This document shows positions 16,982-26,515 of a DNA stretch of 64,000 bases, one piece after another. The translations under genes and the position numbers were made by a program. The notes under the pieces were generated by a model. That model was not told where the DNA came from and searched no databases. It saw nothing but the letters and a program-made list of their open reading frames with translations. Each line of letters opens with the position of its first letter. Position 1 is the stretch's first letter. The DNA comes from Methylomonas montana (lineage in GTDB: Bacteria > Pseudomonadota > Gammaproteobacteria > Methylococcales > Methylomonadaceae), in the NCBI RefSeq assembly GCF_030490285.1, contig NZ_CP129884.1, positions 2,542,001 to 2,606,000 on the forward strand, in the 5' to 3' direction.

Positions 16982-18259
16982 TCATCGCAACCAGCCTTTG
17001 CGCTTGAAAAATATAAAAGGCAGCAATACCGAAACAGTCATCAGCCCCAGCGCAAACGGATAACCCAACATCCATTGCAATTCAGGCATGTAATCAAAAT
17101 TCATTCCATAAATACTGGCTATCAAGGTGGGCGGCAGCATCGCTACCGACGCTACCGAAAAAATCTTGATGACTTTATTCTGGTTAATATTGATAAAACC
17201 GACCGTAGCGTCCATCAAAAAGTTAATTTTATCGAATAGAAACGCCGTATGGCTGTTAAGCGATTCGATGTCCCGAAGAATTTGCTGTGCGTCTTCCAGT
17301 TGCGTGGTATTGAGCAATTTGCGGCGAATCAGAAAAGACACGGCGCGCTGAGTATCCAGCATATTCCGGCGAATCCGGCCGTTCAAATCCTCCTCTTCGG
17401 CAATATCGGTCAGGATATCCGCGGCTTCTTCATCGCTAATGTCCTGGCTTAATACTTTTTTGCTGACGGTTTCCAACTGCTCGTAAATATTTTCCAGCGC
17501 ATCGGCAGAATATTCCGCTTCCGCGCCGTATAGATCGAGCAACATATCCTTGCAATCCGATACGAAGCCGGGCTGGGTGCGGGCTCGCAAACGTTGCAAC
17601 CTAAACACTGGCAATTCTTCGCTACGCACCGAGAACAACATATCGCCACGCAATACGAACGCGACCGGCACGCTGCGGGATTTGCCTTCGCGATCCAGTA
17701 AAAAATCCGAATGAATATGAATTTCGTGCTGCTCCTCGACATAAAACCGGGCACTGGCTTCCAAATCGGTCAGATCAAGGGGATCTGGCAATTCCAAGCC
17801 ATAATGTTGGCCGATTAACATTCGTTGAGCTTTGCTGGGTGCCAATAAATCAATCCAGATCGGTTTGATCGCATACAAATCGTGGCGGCAAGTAATCGCC
17901 ACTTTCGACAAACGTCCCTCGACCAACTCAAAAGCGCTCATTTGCCCCACACCACAGTGCGGTTCGCGGTCGCCGACCAGTTGTTCGCGTAGCGTATCGG
18001 AAAGCTCCCAAAGCACATCGTCCTGTCGCGGCTCCTCGATCTGCTCCCACACCAAACGCGCATCTTCCAGCTCCAGCGCATGTAAAATTTGGCCGATTTC
18101 GATAGCACTCAGCCGCGCCAACAAGCTACGCAATTCCACCATATGCTGCTTCTGCACCAACGCAGTAATCAGCTTACGGCGCGGCATGGGCTGATTGTGC
18201 AGCATGCCTTCGACGAGCTTATGTTTTTTTAATAGATCGTTGACTGTTTGTAGCGACAA
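16982..18259 (-). CDS. CorA-type Mg2+/Co2+ channel with N-terminal MgtE-like domain
   Basis: A 425-residue metal channel of the inner membrane. The N-terminal about 110 residues resemble the MgtE intracellular helical domain (MVELRSLLARLSAIEIGQIL). A CorA cytoplasmic domain and two C-terminal membrane helices follow; the GMN selectivity motif is present (IYGMNFDYMPELQW). The C-terminus is basic (FKRKGWLR). A TTG start at 18259 is chosen for its GGAG seven bases upstream; the longer TTG start at 18289 lacks a site. The fusion is recurrent in CorA-like proteins of proteobacteria. Confidence 0.85.
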   Translation of the reverse strand: MSLQTVNDLLKKHKLVEGMLHNQPMPRRKLITALVQKQHMVELRSLLARLSAIEIGQILHALELEDARLVWEQIEEPRQDDVLWELSDTLREQLVGDREPHCGVGQMSAFELVEGRLSKVAITCRHDLYAIKPIWIDLLAPSKAQRMLIGQHYGLELPDPLDLTDLEASARFYVEEQHEIHIHSDFLLDREGKSRSVPVAFVLRGDMLFSVRSEELPVFRLQRLRARTQPGFVSDCKDMLLDLYGAEAEYSADALENIYEQLETVSKKVLSQDISDEEAADILTDIAEEEDLNGRIRRNMLDTQRAVSFLIRRKLLNTTQLEDAQQILRDIESLNSHTAFLFDKINFLMDATVGFININQNKVIKIFSVASVAMLPPTLIASIYGMNFDYMPELQWMLGYPFALGLMTVSVLLPFIFFKRKGWLR

Positions 18260-18289
18260 GAAGCAACTCCGGACTAAAGCAGACGCCAA

Positions 18290-18805
18290 AATTTATGATT
18301 CAGCGGTATTAAAACGGCTAACTTTAAACCAAAACGCAGATAAAAAACCCGCCGTCAATCTTCACCAACCAACGACCCTGGGTTAATTTAACGCTAAGTA
18401 GTTAATTTTGATGACACATCAACGACAAGAATCATGAAAAAATCATCTGCTTAGCAGCACCGGTAAACAGATGATTCAGGCGAGTGACGGCTTCCGGCGG
18501 TAAAGATTATTCATCATCCCTGAGTGAATAATCGCGCCTACACTGTCACGGTGATTGCCTTCGGCGGCCCTGGCCGTCCGCGTCACCTCGGCTTTGACCC
18601 AACCAGGGGATCATAGCCTTGGCTCTCGCATGACTCCACGCCGTTTCGCGATGCCTTGCAGTTTTTCTAGTCGAAAAACCGCCCGGCGCTGCGGCTTCCA
18701 GGGACTACTCAACCTTCACTCGCTAGCGCTTCGTTTCCAAGGTTTCGCAGCGGAGGATCTTCAAAGTTGGCCGCACGGCGGCGGCTACAGGTGAGAAATT
18801 TGGGT
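18290..18805. other. Long gene-free stretch with G+C-rich repeat-like segment
   Basis: No gene is supported in these 515 bases. The part from about 18480 to 18795 is richer in G+C than its surroundings. It contains a perfect 9-bp hairpin (GATTATTCA at 18505-18513 with TGAATAATC at 18525-18533) and encodes an arginine-rich, low-complexity reading frame (18555-18794) of the sort produced by dispersed intergenic repeats. I read it as a repeat element, not a gene; copies elsewhere in the genome would confirm that. Confidence 0.45.
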
Positions 18806-20206
18806 TTAAATACGGCCGTATTGATCTTCGTAGCGCACAATATCATCTTCGCCAAGATAACTCCCCGATTGCACTTCCACCATTTCCAAGGGAATCACAC
18901 CGGGGTTTTCGAGACTATGAATCACGCCCAAGGGGATATAAATCGATTCATTTTCGGACACCAGGATTTTATCGCCGTTTTTTTCCACCCATGCCGTCCC
19001 CTTCACTACCACCCAATGTTCGGCACGGTGATGATGTTTTTGTACCGACAACTTTGCGCCCGGTTTTACGACGATACGCTTGGTTTGATGACGATCGCCA
19101 CTATCGACCAGATCGTAGTGTCCCCAAGGCCGATAGACTTTGCGATGCACATTGGCTTCGCTACGCTTCAGCTTTTTCAGTTGATCGACCACTTCCTTGA
19201 CGTCTTGCACCCTGTCTTTGGCGGCGATCATCACCGCATCGTCGGTTTCGACCACCACCAAATTATCGACGCCGATTACCGCCACCAGTTTATTGCCGGA
19301 ATGAATGTAAGAATCGCGGGTATCGACCGTCAATACATCGCCCTTGATCGCATTACCGGCATCGTCTTTTGCGGTCACATCCCACAATGCCGACCAAGAA
19401 CCGACGTCGTTCCATTCGGCATCCAATGGAATCACCACCGCCTTGTCGGTTTTTTCCATCACGGCATAGTCGATGGAATCGGACGGGCAAGTCGAAAAAA
19501 TGGTTTTATCCAAACGCACGAAATCCAAATCGGGCTTCGCCGCTCGCAATGCCGCCTTACAAACTGCCAGCATTTCCGGGTTGAACTTTTCCAATTCACG
19601 CAAGAAACAACCGGCTTTGAAGGCAAACATACCGCTGTTCCAGAAATATTCGCCGCTCTCCAAATAGCCCTGCGCGGTCTGCAAATCAGGCTTTTCAACG
19701 AAGGCAGCCACTTTGAAGGCTTCACCATAACGGGTGTCGCCGCGTTTAATGTATCCATAACCGGTTTCCGGCTCGGTCGCGACAATACCAAAAGTGACCA
19801 TTAAATCCTGCTTGGCCAGTTGTTCGGCCTGGACCACCGCCCGATGAAACGCCTCACGATTGCCAACGACATGATCGGCCGGCAATATCAACAACACATC
19901 CTCCTCGGAAGCCGCGCTGAGTGCAGCCATAGCGACCGCCGGTGCGGTGTTCTTGCCGACCGGCTCCAGAATAATAGCAGCCGGTCTAACGCCGATTTCC
20001 CGCATTTGTTCGGCCAGCATAAAACGGTGATCTTCATTGCAAACCGCAATTGGCGCTTGCAAACCGGCCAAGCCATCCAGCCTGAGTACCGTCTCTTGCA
20101 ACATGGTATTACCGGATACCAAAGGCAAAAATTGCTTGGGGTACTGGCCGCGCGACAAAGGCCACAGCCGGGTTCCTGAACCACCTGATAAAACTACCGG
20201 AATCAT
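18806..20206 (-). CDS. manC: Mannose-1-phosphate guanylyltransferase / mannose-6-phosphate isomerase
   Basis: A 466-residue bifunctional enzyme that makes GDP-mannose from mannose 1-phosphate and GTP and isomerises fructose 6-phosphate to mannose 6-phosphate. The N-terminal nucleotidyltransferase signature is VVLSGGSGTRLWPLSR followed by YPKQFLPL; FVEKPD is at the sugar-phosphate site. The C-terminal type II isomerase cupin has RPWGHYD, KPGAKLSVQKHHHRAEHW and a conserved VEVQSGSYLGEDDI. It supplies GDP-mannose to the adjacent glycan genes and to the GDP-mannose dehydratase at 30.1 kb. AlgA/CpsB are equivalent names. Confidence 0.93.
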   Translation of the reverse strand: MIPVVLSGGSGTRLWPLSRGQYPKQFLPLVSGNTMLQETVLRLDGLAGLQAPIAVCNEDHRFMLAEQMREIGVRPAAIILEPVGKNTAPAVAMAALSAASEEDVLLILPADHVVGNREAFHRAVVQAEQLAKQDLMVTFGIVATEPETGYGYIKRGDTRYGEAFKVAAFVEKPDLQTAQGYLESGEYFWNSGMFAFKAGCFLRELEKFNPEMLAVCKAALRAAKPDLDFVRLDKTIFSTCPSDSIDYAVMEKTDKAVVIPLDAEWNDVGSWSALWDVTAKDDAGNAIKGDVLTVDTRDSYIHSGNKLVAVIGVDNLVVVETDDAVMIAAKDRVQDVKEVVDQLKKLKRSEANVHRKVYRPWGHYDLVDSGDRHQTKRIVVKPGAKLSVQKHHHRAEHWVVVKGTAWVEKNGDKILVSENESIYIPLGVIHSLENPGVIPLEMVEVQSGSYLGEDDIVRYEDQYGRI

Positions 20207-20293
20207 AATGTCGTTTTCCTTACGGTCTAAATGAAAAGGGTTTGAATTAGTCTAACATCAGGGTGTAGTGAAACAGTAGTTTTTAATACCGCT

Positions 20294-21817
20294 TCAACTG
20301 CAACAGGCCGCAGCAATTTGCTTAAGCTTTTCCCTAGTCGAGTCGTAATCTTGATGCGGTGTTTCGGCAAACAATACCACCAATAATTCCGGCGATGTGT
20401 CGCCGGACAAGCGTTTCAGTAATTGCCACCATTTGGCGACATAGGCATTCGCGGTATTTTTTTGCCCAACCCGATACCAACGCAGCACCAATAACTCTCG
20501 TTCCGTGCTATTCAGCACCGATTCTTCGACTTCGCCCTGTTCGCCCGATGCCCACTGCAAAGAATTTATATTGTCTTGCAGCATTCGCCATATTTTGTGC
20601 TTTTGTGGAATTAGATAGTTTTGCGAATTGACCAATTCGCCACCCTTCGTTTCGTCGCCGAAGTTGGCAATATACATTCCCACTATCGTATGACCGTCAC
20701 TGATATACGTTTTCGCGTCCACCGCCACGCCGTTGAAACTCGGCTCCCATCCCCACTCCGGACTAGTGCTAGCCTGCCAGCGATCAGGCATCGGATGAAT
20801 TAAGCTTTCCGGCACGACTACGTTCACCGCTTGCAAGTCTGATAAGCCTCGCGACGCTGTCGGCCATATCGAAACACACAACGCGGTCACCGCGAGTAAC
20901 GCCCAATAATGCCGATAAGTCGGTTCAAACCCGCTCGGCGCGGATTCGGTGTTCAAACTGACCGGGGTACTGGGTAGCCCCCCGGCGTCCTCATCACGCC
21001 AGTACGACCCGACATAAAATAAACCGAACATGACTAGCCCAAAAAACACCCAACCATAGACGATGTGATCCACACCGGTCGCCAGCTTCATGCTGCTTAA
21101 ATGACCGATCATCACGATCATGTAGGCACGCAAACCATTAGCCAGGATCGGCGTTAAGAAAGATGCCGCGATAAATATGGTACGTTTTTTATAGCTGCTG
21201 TAGTTCAGATACGCATAGACAGTGCCCAGCGTTAAGGAAGAAATCAAATAACGCAAACCACTACAGCCTTCGACCACCGACCATTTGCCCGAGGTTAAGG
21301 TAAAAAACAAACCCTCCCGATAAACGCTCATGCCGGTCAACCGGATCACGGTCACCACAAACGTCGCAGTATATTCCATCAGCAACGGAATAAACTCTTC
21401 GCCGAACGGCACCATTAGAAACAAAAACAGTATCGGAAATAGCATTTGCGTGATGACTCGCGTACCGAGCATCGCCCAAAAACCGCTTACCAATACCCCG
21501 ACCACCGCCCATTGTTGAATGACCAGGACATGGACCAAATCGGCCACCAGCCAAGTAAATCCGCTACCGGTTAAAAAAAACAGGCCTAAACCGCTAAACA
21601 CCGCCTGCAAATCTCGATAATGGTTTCGGCGCAGCCAAATCAGCCAAATACTGATCGGCCCCACCAAATAACCGTGAGCAAACGTATCCGAACGCGACCA
21701 AATCGCCTCTATCGACGCCCAAGTTGTATGGAAAACAGTCAACGATACCAGCGTGAGCAACACTACGCCCCCTAACGGTCTTCGCCAGTGCAGTGGTAGT
21801 TCTACTGCTTTTAACAT
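20294..21817 (-). CDS. xrtA: Exosortase A fused to EpsI domain
   Basis: A 507-residue protein with about eight N-terminal membrane helices. The exosortase catalytic triad is visible: Cys185 ([10 protein letters not shown]), Arg230 (ANGLRAY) and His251 (GVDHIVYGW). From about residue 300 a soluble EpsI domain follows. Exosortases process proteins with PEP-CTERM tails and are usually linked to extracellular polysaccharide; EpsI was named from methanolan synthesis. Start 21817 is chosen for GAGGAAAT just upstream; an upstream in-frame start at 21853 is less likely. No PEP-CTERM substrate is visible in the window. It lies 88 bases upstream of manC and is probably co-transcribed with it. Confidence 0.9.
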   Translation of the reverse strand: MLKAVELPLHWRRPLGGVVLLTLVSLTVFHTTWASIEAIWSRSDTFAHGYLVGPISIWLIWLRRNHYRDLQAVFSGLGLFFLTGSGFTWLVADLVHVLVIQQWAVVGVLVSGFWAMLGTRVITQMLFPILFLFLMVPFGEEFIPLLMEYTATFVVTVIRLTGMSVYREGLFFTLTSGKWSVVEGCSGLRYLISSLTLGTVYAYLNYSSYKKRTIFIAASFLTPILANGLRAYMIVMIGHLSSMKLATGVDHIVYGWVFFGLVMFGLFYVGSYWRDEDAGGLPSTPVSLNTESAPSGFEPTYRHYWALLAVTALCVSIWPTASRGLSDLQAVNVVVPESLIHPMPDRWQASTSPEWGWEPSFNGVAVDAKTYISDGHTIVGMYIANFGDETKGGELVNSQNYLIPQKHKIWRMLQDNINSLQWASGEQGEVEESVLNSTERELLVLRWYRVGQKNTANAYVAKWWQLLKRLSGDTSPELLVVLFAETPHQDYDSTREKLKQIAAACCS

Positions 21818-21974
21818 TCTATTTCCTCGAATACTTACCATCTTAAGAGTCACGTTTGACCCGCTAGAGCCCGCTTCAAATCGAAATATAGGCTACGATT
21901 CATTTCAAAAACTGCCATTTCTCGCTACCATCACAGCTATTCGGCTACATTCGCGACATATCGGAAGATTGCTG

Positions 21975-21999
21975 ACTAGTTCAGGGGCCTGGAACTAGT
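21975..21999. promoter_or_regulatory. Inverted repeat in divergent promoter region
   Basis: ACTAGTTC and GAACTAGT form a perfect 8-bp inverted repeat around a 9-base centre, in the 256-base gap between the divergent exosortase gene and the deacetylase-like gene. A second weaker pair (ACTCT/AGAGT) directly follows. A shared operator is possible; nothing more can be said. Confidence 0.3.
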
Positions 22000-22073
22000 A
22001 CTCTCTGCTAGGATAAGAGTGTAGCGTTACGACAAGTACGATGATCGAGCTTTTTAATTATCAAACATAATTT

Positions 22074-23324
22074 ATGACAATTCTGTTTTTTTTAGGCTTT
22101 TGGCTAATATGCCTGTGTGCCTTATGGTTATGGAAGAAACCCTTGTTTATCGCTACCTGGCGCGAGCCGTACTTTGCCGATACGCCGGTCTTAATCGAAA
22201 GCGACGACTGGGGGCCCGGCGGCGACTTTCATGCCGAACGTTTGCGGCAATTACTCAACATGTTAGCCGGGCATCGCGATTCGGTGAATCGCACAGCTGT
22301 GCTGACAGCCGACTTGGTTTTAGCCGTTCCCGATATTGCCAGGATAGACGCCGCAGCCGATGGCCAATACTTTCGACGCATGTTGGATAAGGATTTCCCA
22401 GTCGTTTACCAAGCCCTATACCAAGGCATGCAACAAGATACCCTGGTTCCACAATTACATGGTCTCGAGCATCTGAACGGCAAAGCCTTTGCCGAGTTAT
22501 GCCAACAGCAAGACCCGCGCCTAGCGACCGCAAGAACCACAGTCGATTGGTGGGACTGGGAAAAGCTCGATTCGCCTTTGCAAGGCCATTACGTGGACGG
22601 CCGTCATTTACCAACCGTACCCATCTTACCCGACGAGGCTAACATGATCGTTAGCACTGCCATGCACAGCTTCACCGCGATGTTTGGTTATCCTAGCCGC
22701 AGCGCCGTCGCACCTTGCTATTTGTGGAATGACGATATCGAGCAGAGCTGGCAACGGAACGATATTATCGCCATTCAAACCGCCGGCTATCGTTGCACCG
22801 GCCGCGATCAATCCGGGCATTACCTCCAAGACCCGCCCATCATCCGTAGCGGAGAAACCAATCGATTCGGCCAGATATATCTGGTTAGAAACGTCATGTA
22901 CGAACCGGTGGACGGAAAAAACACCGCCAATAGCGCTTTTGCAGAAGCCAAAACGGCATATCGGCAAGCGCTACCGATCAGTATCTCAACGCATCGTTAC
23001 AATTACACCCGCGCGGCGGAACAGTGTCGCCAGTCTATCGACGGACTTGACCGATTACTGCAGGAAATTACCACAAACTTGCCGAACGTCCGCTTTCTGG
23101 CCTCACCCGAGCTTGGCGAGGCCTTACAAGCTCATCATGGCATCGTCAATCATTTCAACGGTAAACAATGGCCACCGCTTAAGCATGCCGATAGTCACCG
23201 GAAAATTGGCGCGTTTTTATATCGGCTATACTATCGCCATCGTAAATTAGCGCTACTGGGTTATTGTAGCGGTCTGATACTGCCGGCGTGGCTAATTTGC
23301 AAAACCAGTCATAAACGCCATTAA
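22074..23324 (+). CDS. Deacetylase-like membrane-anchored protein, function unknown
   Basis: A 416-residue protein with an N-terminal membrane helix (about residues 3-20) and a second hydrophobic segment near the C-terminus (LALLGYCSGLILPAWLI). The sequence VLIESDDWGPGG early on and PQLHGLEHL further in resemble the paired-Asp and His motifs of NodB-type polysaccharide deacetylases. The later STHRYNYTR may supply another conserved His. I do not recognise the exact family. Position at the head of a plus-strand glycan gene run, divergent from the exosortase, suggests a role in modifying or trimming the polysaccharide. Confidence 0.65.
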   Translation: MTILFFLGFWLICLCALWLWKKPLFIATWREPYFADTPVLIESDDWGPGGDFHAERLRQLLNMLAGHRDSVNRTAVLTADLVLAVPDIARIDAAADGQYFRRMLDKDFPVVYQALYQGMQQDTLVPQLHGLEHLNGKAFAELCQQQDPRLATARTTVDWWDWEKLDSPLQGHYVDGRHLPTVPILPDEANMIVSTAMHSFTAMFGYPSRSAVAPCYLWNDDIEQSWQRNDIIAIQTAGYRCTGRDQSGHYLQDPPIIRSGETNRFGQIYLVRNVMYEPVDGKNTANSAFAEAKTAYRQALPISISTHRYNYTRAAEQCRQSIDGLDRLLQEITTNLPNVRFLASPELGEALQAHHGIVNHFNGKQWPPLKHADSHRKIGAFLYRLYYRHRKLALLGYCSGLILPAWLICKTSHKRH

Positions 23325-23349
23325 GCCCTTTGCCATTACACATTAGCTT

Positions 23350-24303
23350 ATGAAAATTAGCGCCGTCATCCCCGCCTATAACAGCGCACCATTCATTCGC
23401 GCCGCGATTAACAGCATTCAAGCGCAAACCAGTGCAGTGGACGAAATCATCGTCATCGACGACGGCTCGACTGACAGCACCGAGCAGGTAGTGGCTTCCT
23501 TATCCGGCAACATCATTTACCACAAACAAAGTAACCAAGGCCCGTCCACAGCCCGGAATACCGGTATCGAACTGGCGACAGGCGACTGGATTGCGTTCCT
23601 AGATGCCGACGATCAATGGACGCCGGAAAAAATTGCCTGGCAAAAGCAAACGCTGTCTAAACATCCGGACTTGCATTTAGTCGCCGGCGACATGGCGGAA
23701 ATTGACAACGACGACAAATTCTTGACCGAATCGGTATTGGCTAAACATCGCTTACTGGATGCTTTTCAAAAATTAGCCGGCCAACCTGTACCCGATGCGC
23801 TGGCAAGACTGGTCAAAAAAAACTTTATTCCAACCGGCACGGTATTGGTCAAACGTGAAACCGTCATTCAGGCCGGTTTATTCAATCCCGCCATCCGTTT
23901 TGGCGAAGACTTGGAGCTATGGGCAAAAATCGCCGCCAACCACCCGATTAGCTGCCTGCCACAGATATTGATGTTACGCCGTCAGCATGGCAACAACGCC
24001 ACTCAAGCCAGCGAACGAATGTTGATCGACCTGACCAAGGTCATGGACTCGATTCGCCGATATGCCCGGCCGCAATTGGCCAAACAAGGCATAAAACCAG
24101 ATCATCTGGTTGCCGAAGCTTATTGGACCTTGGGCTATTGGTACTTTAACAACGATCAGCGTATCGATGCCGCCCACGCTTTTACGAATAGTTTAAAACA
24201 GCAATTCAAACTGAATAGTTTGGCCTTTTTGTTAAGCTGCTACTTACCCACTCCGTTGATTTCTGCAATACGGACTATTAAACAAAAATTCGCAAAGTCC
24301 TGA
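23350..24303 (+). CDS. Family 2 glycosyltransferase
   Basis: A 317-residue GT-A glycosyltransferase. The N-terminal strand-loop (ISAVIPAYNSAPFIRAAINS) and IDDGSTDST bind the nucleotide sugar, FLDADDQWTPEK carries the metal-binding DxD, and RFGEDLELWAKIA contains the catalytic-base EDxxLW-like motif. There is no membrane helix, so it probably works at the cytoplasmic face on a lipid-linked acceptor. It begins 25 bases after the previous gene. Donor and acceptor cannot be assigned. Confidence 0.9.
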   Translation: MKISAVIPAYNSAPFIRAAINSIQAQTSAVDEIIVIDDGSTDSTEQVVASLSGNIIYHKQSNQGPSTARNTGIELATGDWIAFLDADDQWTPEKIAWQKQTLSKHPDLHLVAGDMAEIDNDDKFLTESVLAKHRLLDAFQKLAGQPVPDALARLVKKNFIPTGTVLVKRETVIQAGLFNPAIRFGEDLELWAKIAANHPISCLPQILMLRRQHGNNATQASERMLIDLTKVMDSIRRYARPQLAKQGIKPDHLVAEAYWTLGYWYFNNDQRIDAAHAFTNSLKQQFKLNSLAFLLSCYLPTPLISAIRTIKQKFAKS

Positions 24304-24333
24304 TAATATGAGAGCATTGCTAAGATCATTCCA

Positions 24334-25587
24334 ATGAACCCAAATAATCCGGCTTACATGACCGACAATAGCGGTATAAAAAAAATACTTTATGTAGAAA
24401 ATGGAATAGGTTATGGCGGCGCGATCATCTGTTTGCGCCATCTGGTTAGAAATCTGGACCGCACTCGCTATTTACCGATGGTCGTCACGGGCCGGACTGG
24501 CCCGCAATACGAAGAAATTGCCCATGAAGCGCTCTGGAAACACATTCCGGATCGGCATTTAGATACGGTGGGGTTGAAGGCAAAAGCAGCCTCGATCGAA
24601 TGGCTGAGCAAACGACCGGCACTCAGATTTTTAGTCGATCAAATCATTGCCAGAGCCGACGATTTATGCAATTTTCTACCATTTTTCCTGCAACTGCTCT
24701 GGAGCGCTTGGCGATTCAAAGCCGATTTGATCCACGCCAACAACGAACCGCTTTGCAACCGAGCAGCGCTATTGGTGGCTAAAGTATTGGGCATTCCCAG
24801 CATCAGCCATGTCCGTGGCGACCCCGGCGGCTCTCATTCCGTACACTGGACCTACTCCCTGCCCGATCAATTCATTTCCGTGTCGCATTGGGTTGCCAAC
24901 GGCATGCGAGACAGCCTATCAATACCCGCAAAAAAAATCAGCGTCGTATATGATGGTATTGCATTGGACCAACTGGATTTATCAGCCGATGGCACACTTT
25001 TCAGACAACAATTTAATATTTCTAAAGATGCCTTCGCCGTAGGCCTGGTAGGACTGTTGATTCCCTGGAAAGGACAGCATGTATTTATCGATACCGCTAA
25101 AATATTAAAAACTGCGATTCCTAATTTAAAAATGCTGATTATCGGCGGAACGCCTGACGACTGCATTGATTACGAAGCTGAACTAAAGAAACGTGCCATA
25201 GACGAACAATTGACCGATACCGTTTTTTTTACCGGACACATCTGCGAAATGCCGAATGCCTATAACGGATTGGATATTGTGGTTTCAGCCTCCACCAGTC
25301 CGGAACCGCTAGGTACTGTAGTGATAGAATCCATGGCCATTGGATGCGCTTTAATCGTACCCAATCATGGTGGTGGAGCAGAAATGGTTGAACATAATAA
25401 AACAGGCCTACATTTTAAATCCAAAGACGCGGCGAGTTTGGCTGAATCAATTTTAACTTTGTATAAAAACCCCAAGGTGGCACAGCAATTGGGACATCAA
25501 GCAAAATCCAAAGCCTTATCAATCTTTTCCATCGAACATCATACGCAACAAATTGAAAAGGTTTATCAAAATCTACTGATCCAATAA
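24334..25587 (+). CDS. Family 4 glycosyltransferase
   Basis: A 417-residue GT-B enzyme. A glycine-rich N-terminal loop (GIGYGGAIICLRHLVRNLD) binds the acceptor side. The C-terminal domain has GLLIPWKGQHVFIDTAKIL and the EX7E motif (EPLGTVVIESMAIGCALI) for the nucleotide sugar. It is soluble, probably peripheral. It lies 30 bases after the GT2 gene in the same direction and probably in one operon. Confidence 0.9.
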   Translation: MNPNNPAYMTDNSGIKKILYVENGIGYGGAIICLRHLVRNLDRTRYLPMVVTGRTGPQYEEIAHEALWKHIPDRHLDTVGLKAKAASIEWLSKRPALRFLVDQIIARADDLCNFLPFFLQLLWSAWRFKADLIHANNEPLCNRAALLVAKVLGIPSISHVRGDPGGSHSVHWTYSLPDQFISVSHWVANGMRDSLSIPAKKISVVYDGIALDQLDLSADGTLFRQQFNISKDAFAVGLVGLLIPWKGQHVFIDTAKILKTAIPNLKMLIIGGTPDDCIDYEAELKKRAIDEQLTDTVFFTGHICEMPNAYNGLDIVVSASTSPEPLGTVVIESMAIGCALIVPNHGGGAEMVEHNKTGLHFKSKDAASLAESILTLYKNPKVAQQLGHQAKSKALSIFSIEHHTQQIEKVYQNLLIQ

Positions 25588-25648
25588 ACTTGGATTAATC
25601 AGAAATTAACGCATTCAAGAGTCAAAAAAAAGCAAAGCAACCATTACA

Positions 25649-26467
25649 ATGCTAAAAATAATCAAAAACTTGTATATTTACCGAGAACTCATTGCGGCAT
25701 TAACTTACAAAAATATTGTCCTCCGCTACAAGCAAGCCTATCTAGGGATTTTATGGGCAGTATTAAAGCCACTGATGTTAATGTTGGTATTTACTTTAGT
25801 TAAAAGTTTTGTCGGCATCGAAACCGAAGGCCTGCCTTATCCACTAATTACCTTTGCCGCCCTGATACCGTGGGTTTTTTTTCAGGAATCCGTTTCCGAA
25901 GGCGTCAACAGCGTTACATCCAATGCCTCATTGATTAAAAAAATTTATTTCCCTCGGGAAATATTCCCATTGACTGCCATGGTCACCAAACTGGTTGAAT
26001 TGATTATCAGCTTTGCAATCCTGGCAGGAATGATGGTTTACTATCAAATCGTACCCAGTATTTACACCTGTTGGGTACCGGCATTTCTTCTCTATACCAT
26101 GGTTGTCGCGCTCACTATCAGCTTTTTTGGTGCAGCCATGAATGTGTATTACCGCGATATAGCACAGGCCATCCCCATTGGCTTGTCCTTACTCATGTAC
26201 GGCTCGCCGGTAATCTATCCTTTGAGCTTGGTACAAAAAAAACTATTGGTGGAACAAGCCGCCGGCGAATGGTCAGACAAACTCTACACACTCTATACGC
26301 TCAACCCATTGGTAGGAATTATCGACGGTTTTCAACGAGTATTGATTAAAGCGACCGAACCCGACTTTAACGCCTTGTATCCCGGCTTAATCCTAACGCT
26401 GACCATACTACCGATCAGTTACTGGTTTTTTAAGCGTGCTGAAAACTGGTTTGCCGATGTGATCTAA
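25649..26467 (+). CDS. ABC polysaccharide exporter, permease (Wzm-like)
   Basis: A 272-residue ABC-2 type permease with six predicted membrane helices (first from about residue 30, AYLGILWAVLKPLMLMLVFT). The sequence YKQAYLGILWAVLKP and the later LMYGSPVIYPLSLV are family markers. With the downstream ATPase it forms an exporter that moves undecaprenyl-linked glycan across the inner membrane. ATG 25649 lies 61 bases after the GT4 gene. Confidence 0.92.
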   Translation: MLKIIKNLYIYRELIAALTYKNIVLRYKQAYLGILWAVLKPLMLMLVFTLVKSFVGIETEGLPYPLITFAALIPWVFFQESVSEGVNSVTSNASLIKKIYFPREIFPLTAMVTKLVELIISFAILAGMMVYYQIVPSIYTCWVPAFLLYTMVVALTISFFGAAMNVYYRDIAQAIPIGLSLLMYGSPVIYPLSLVQKKLLVEQAAGEWSDKLYTLYTLNPLVGIIDGFQRVLIKATEPDFNALYPGLILTLTILPISYWFFKRAENWFADVI

Positions 26468-26515
26468 CAACCAGCCCAAAATATCAACCAAACAAATACA
26501 CGCTAAACCCATTTT

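Noticed and set aside
18555-18794. 79-codon Arg-rich frame between corA-like gene and manC
   Set aside because: No ribosome-binding site or recognisable family; looks like translation of a repeat element.
18767-19804. 345-codon open frame on the plus strand
   Set aside because: It lies entirely antisense to manC, whose product has full motif support; the antisense peptide is rich in His, Phe and Gln with no family resemblance.
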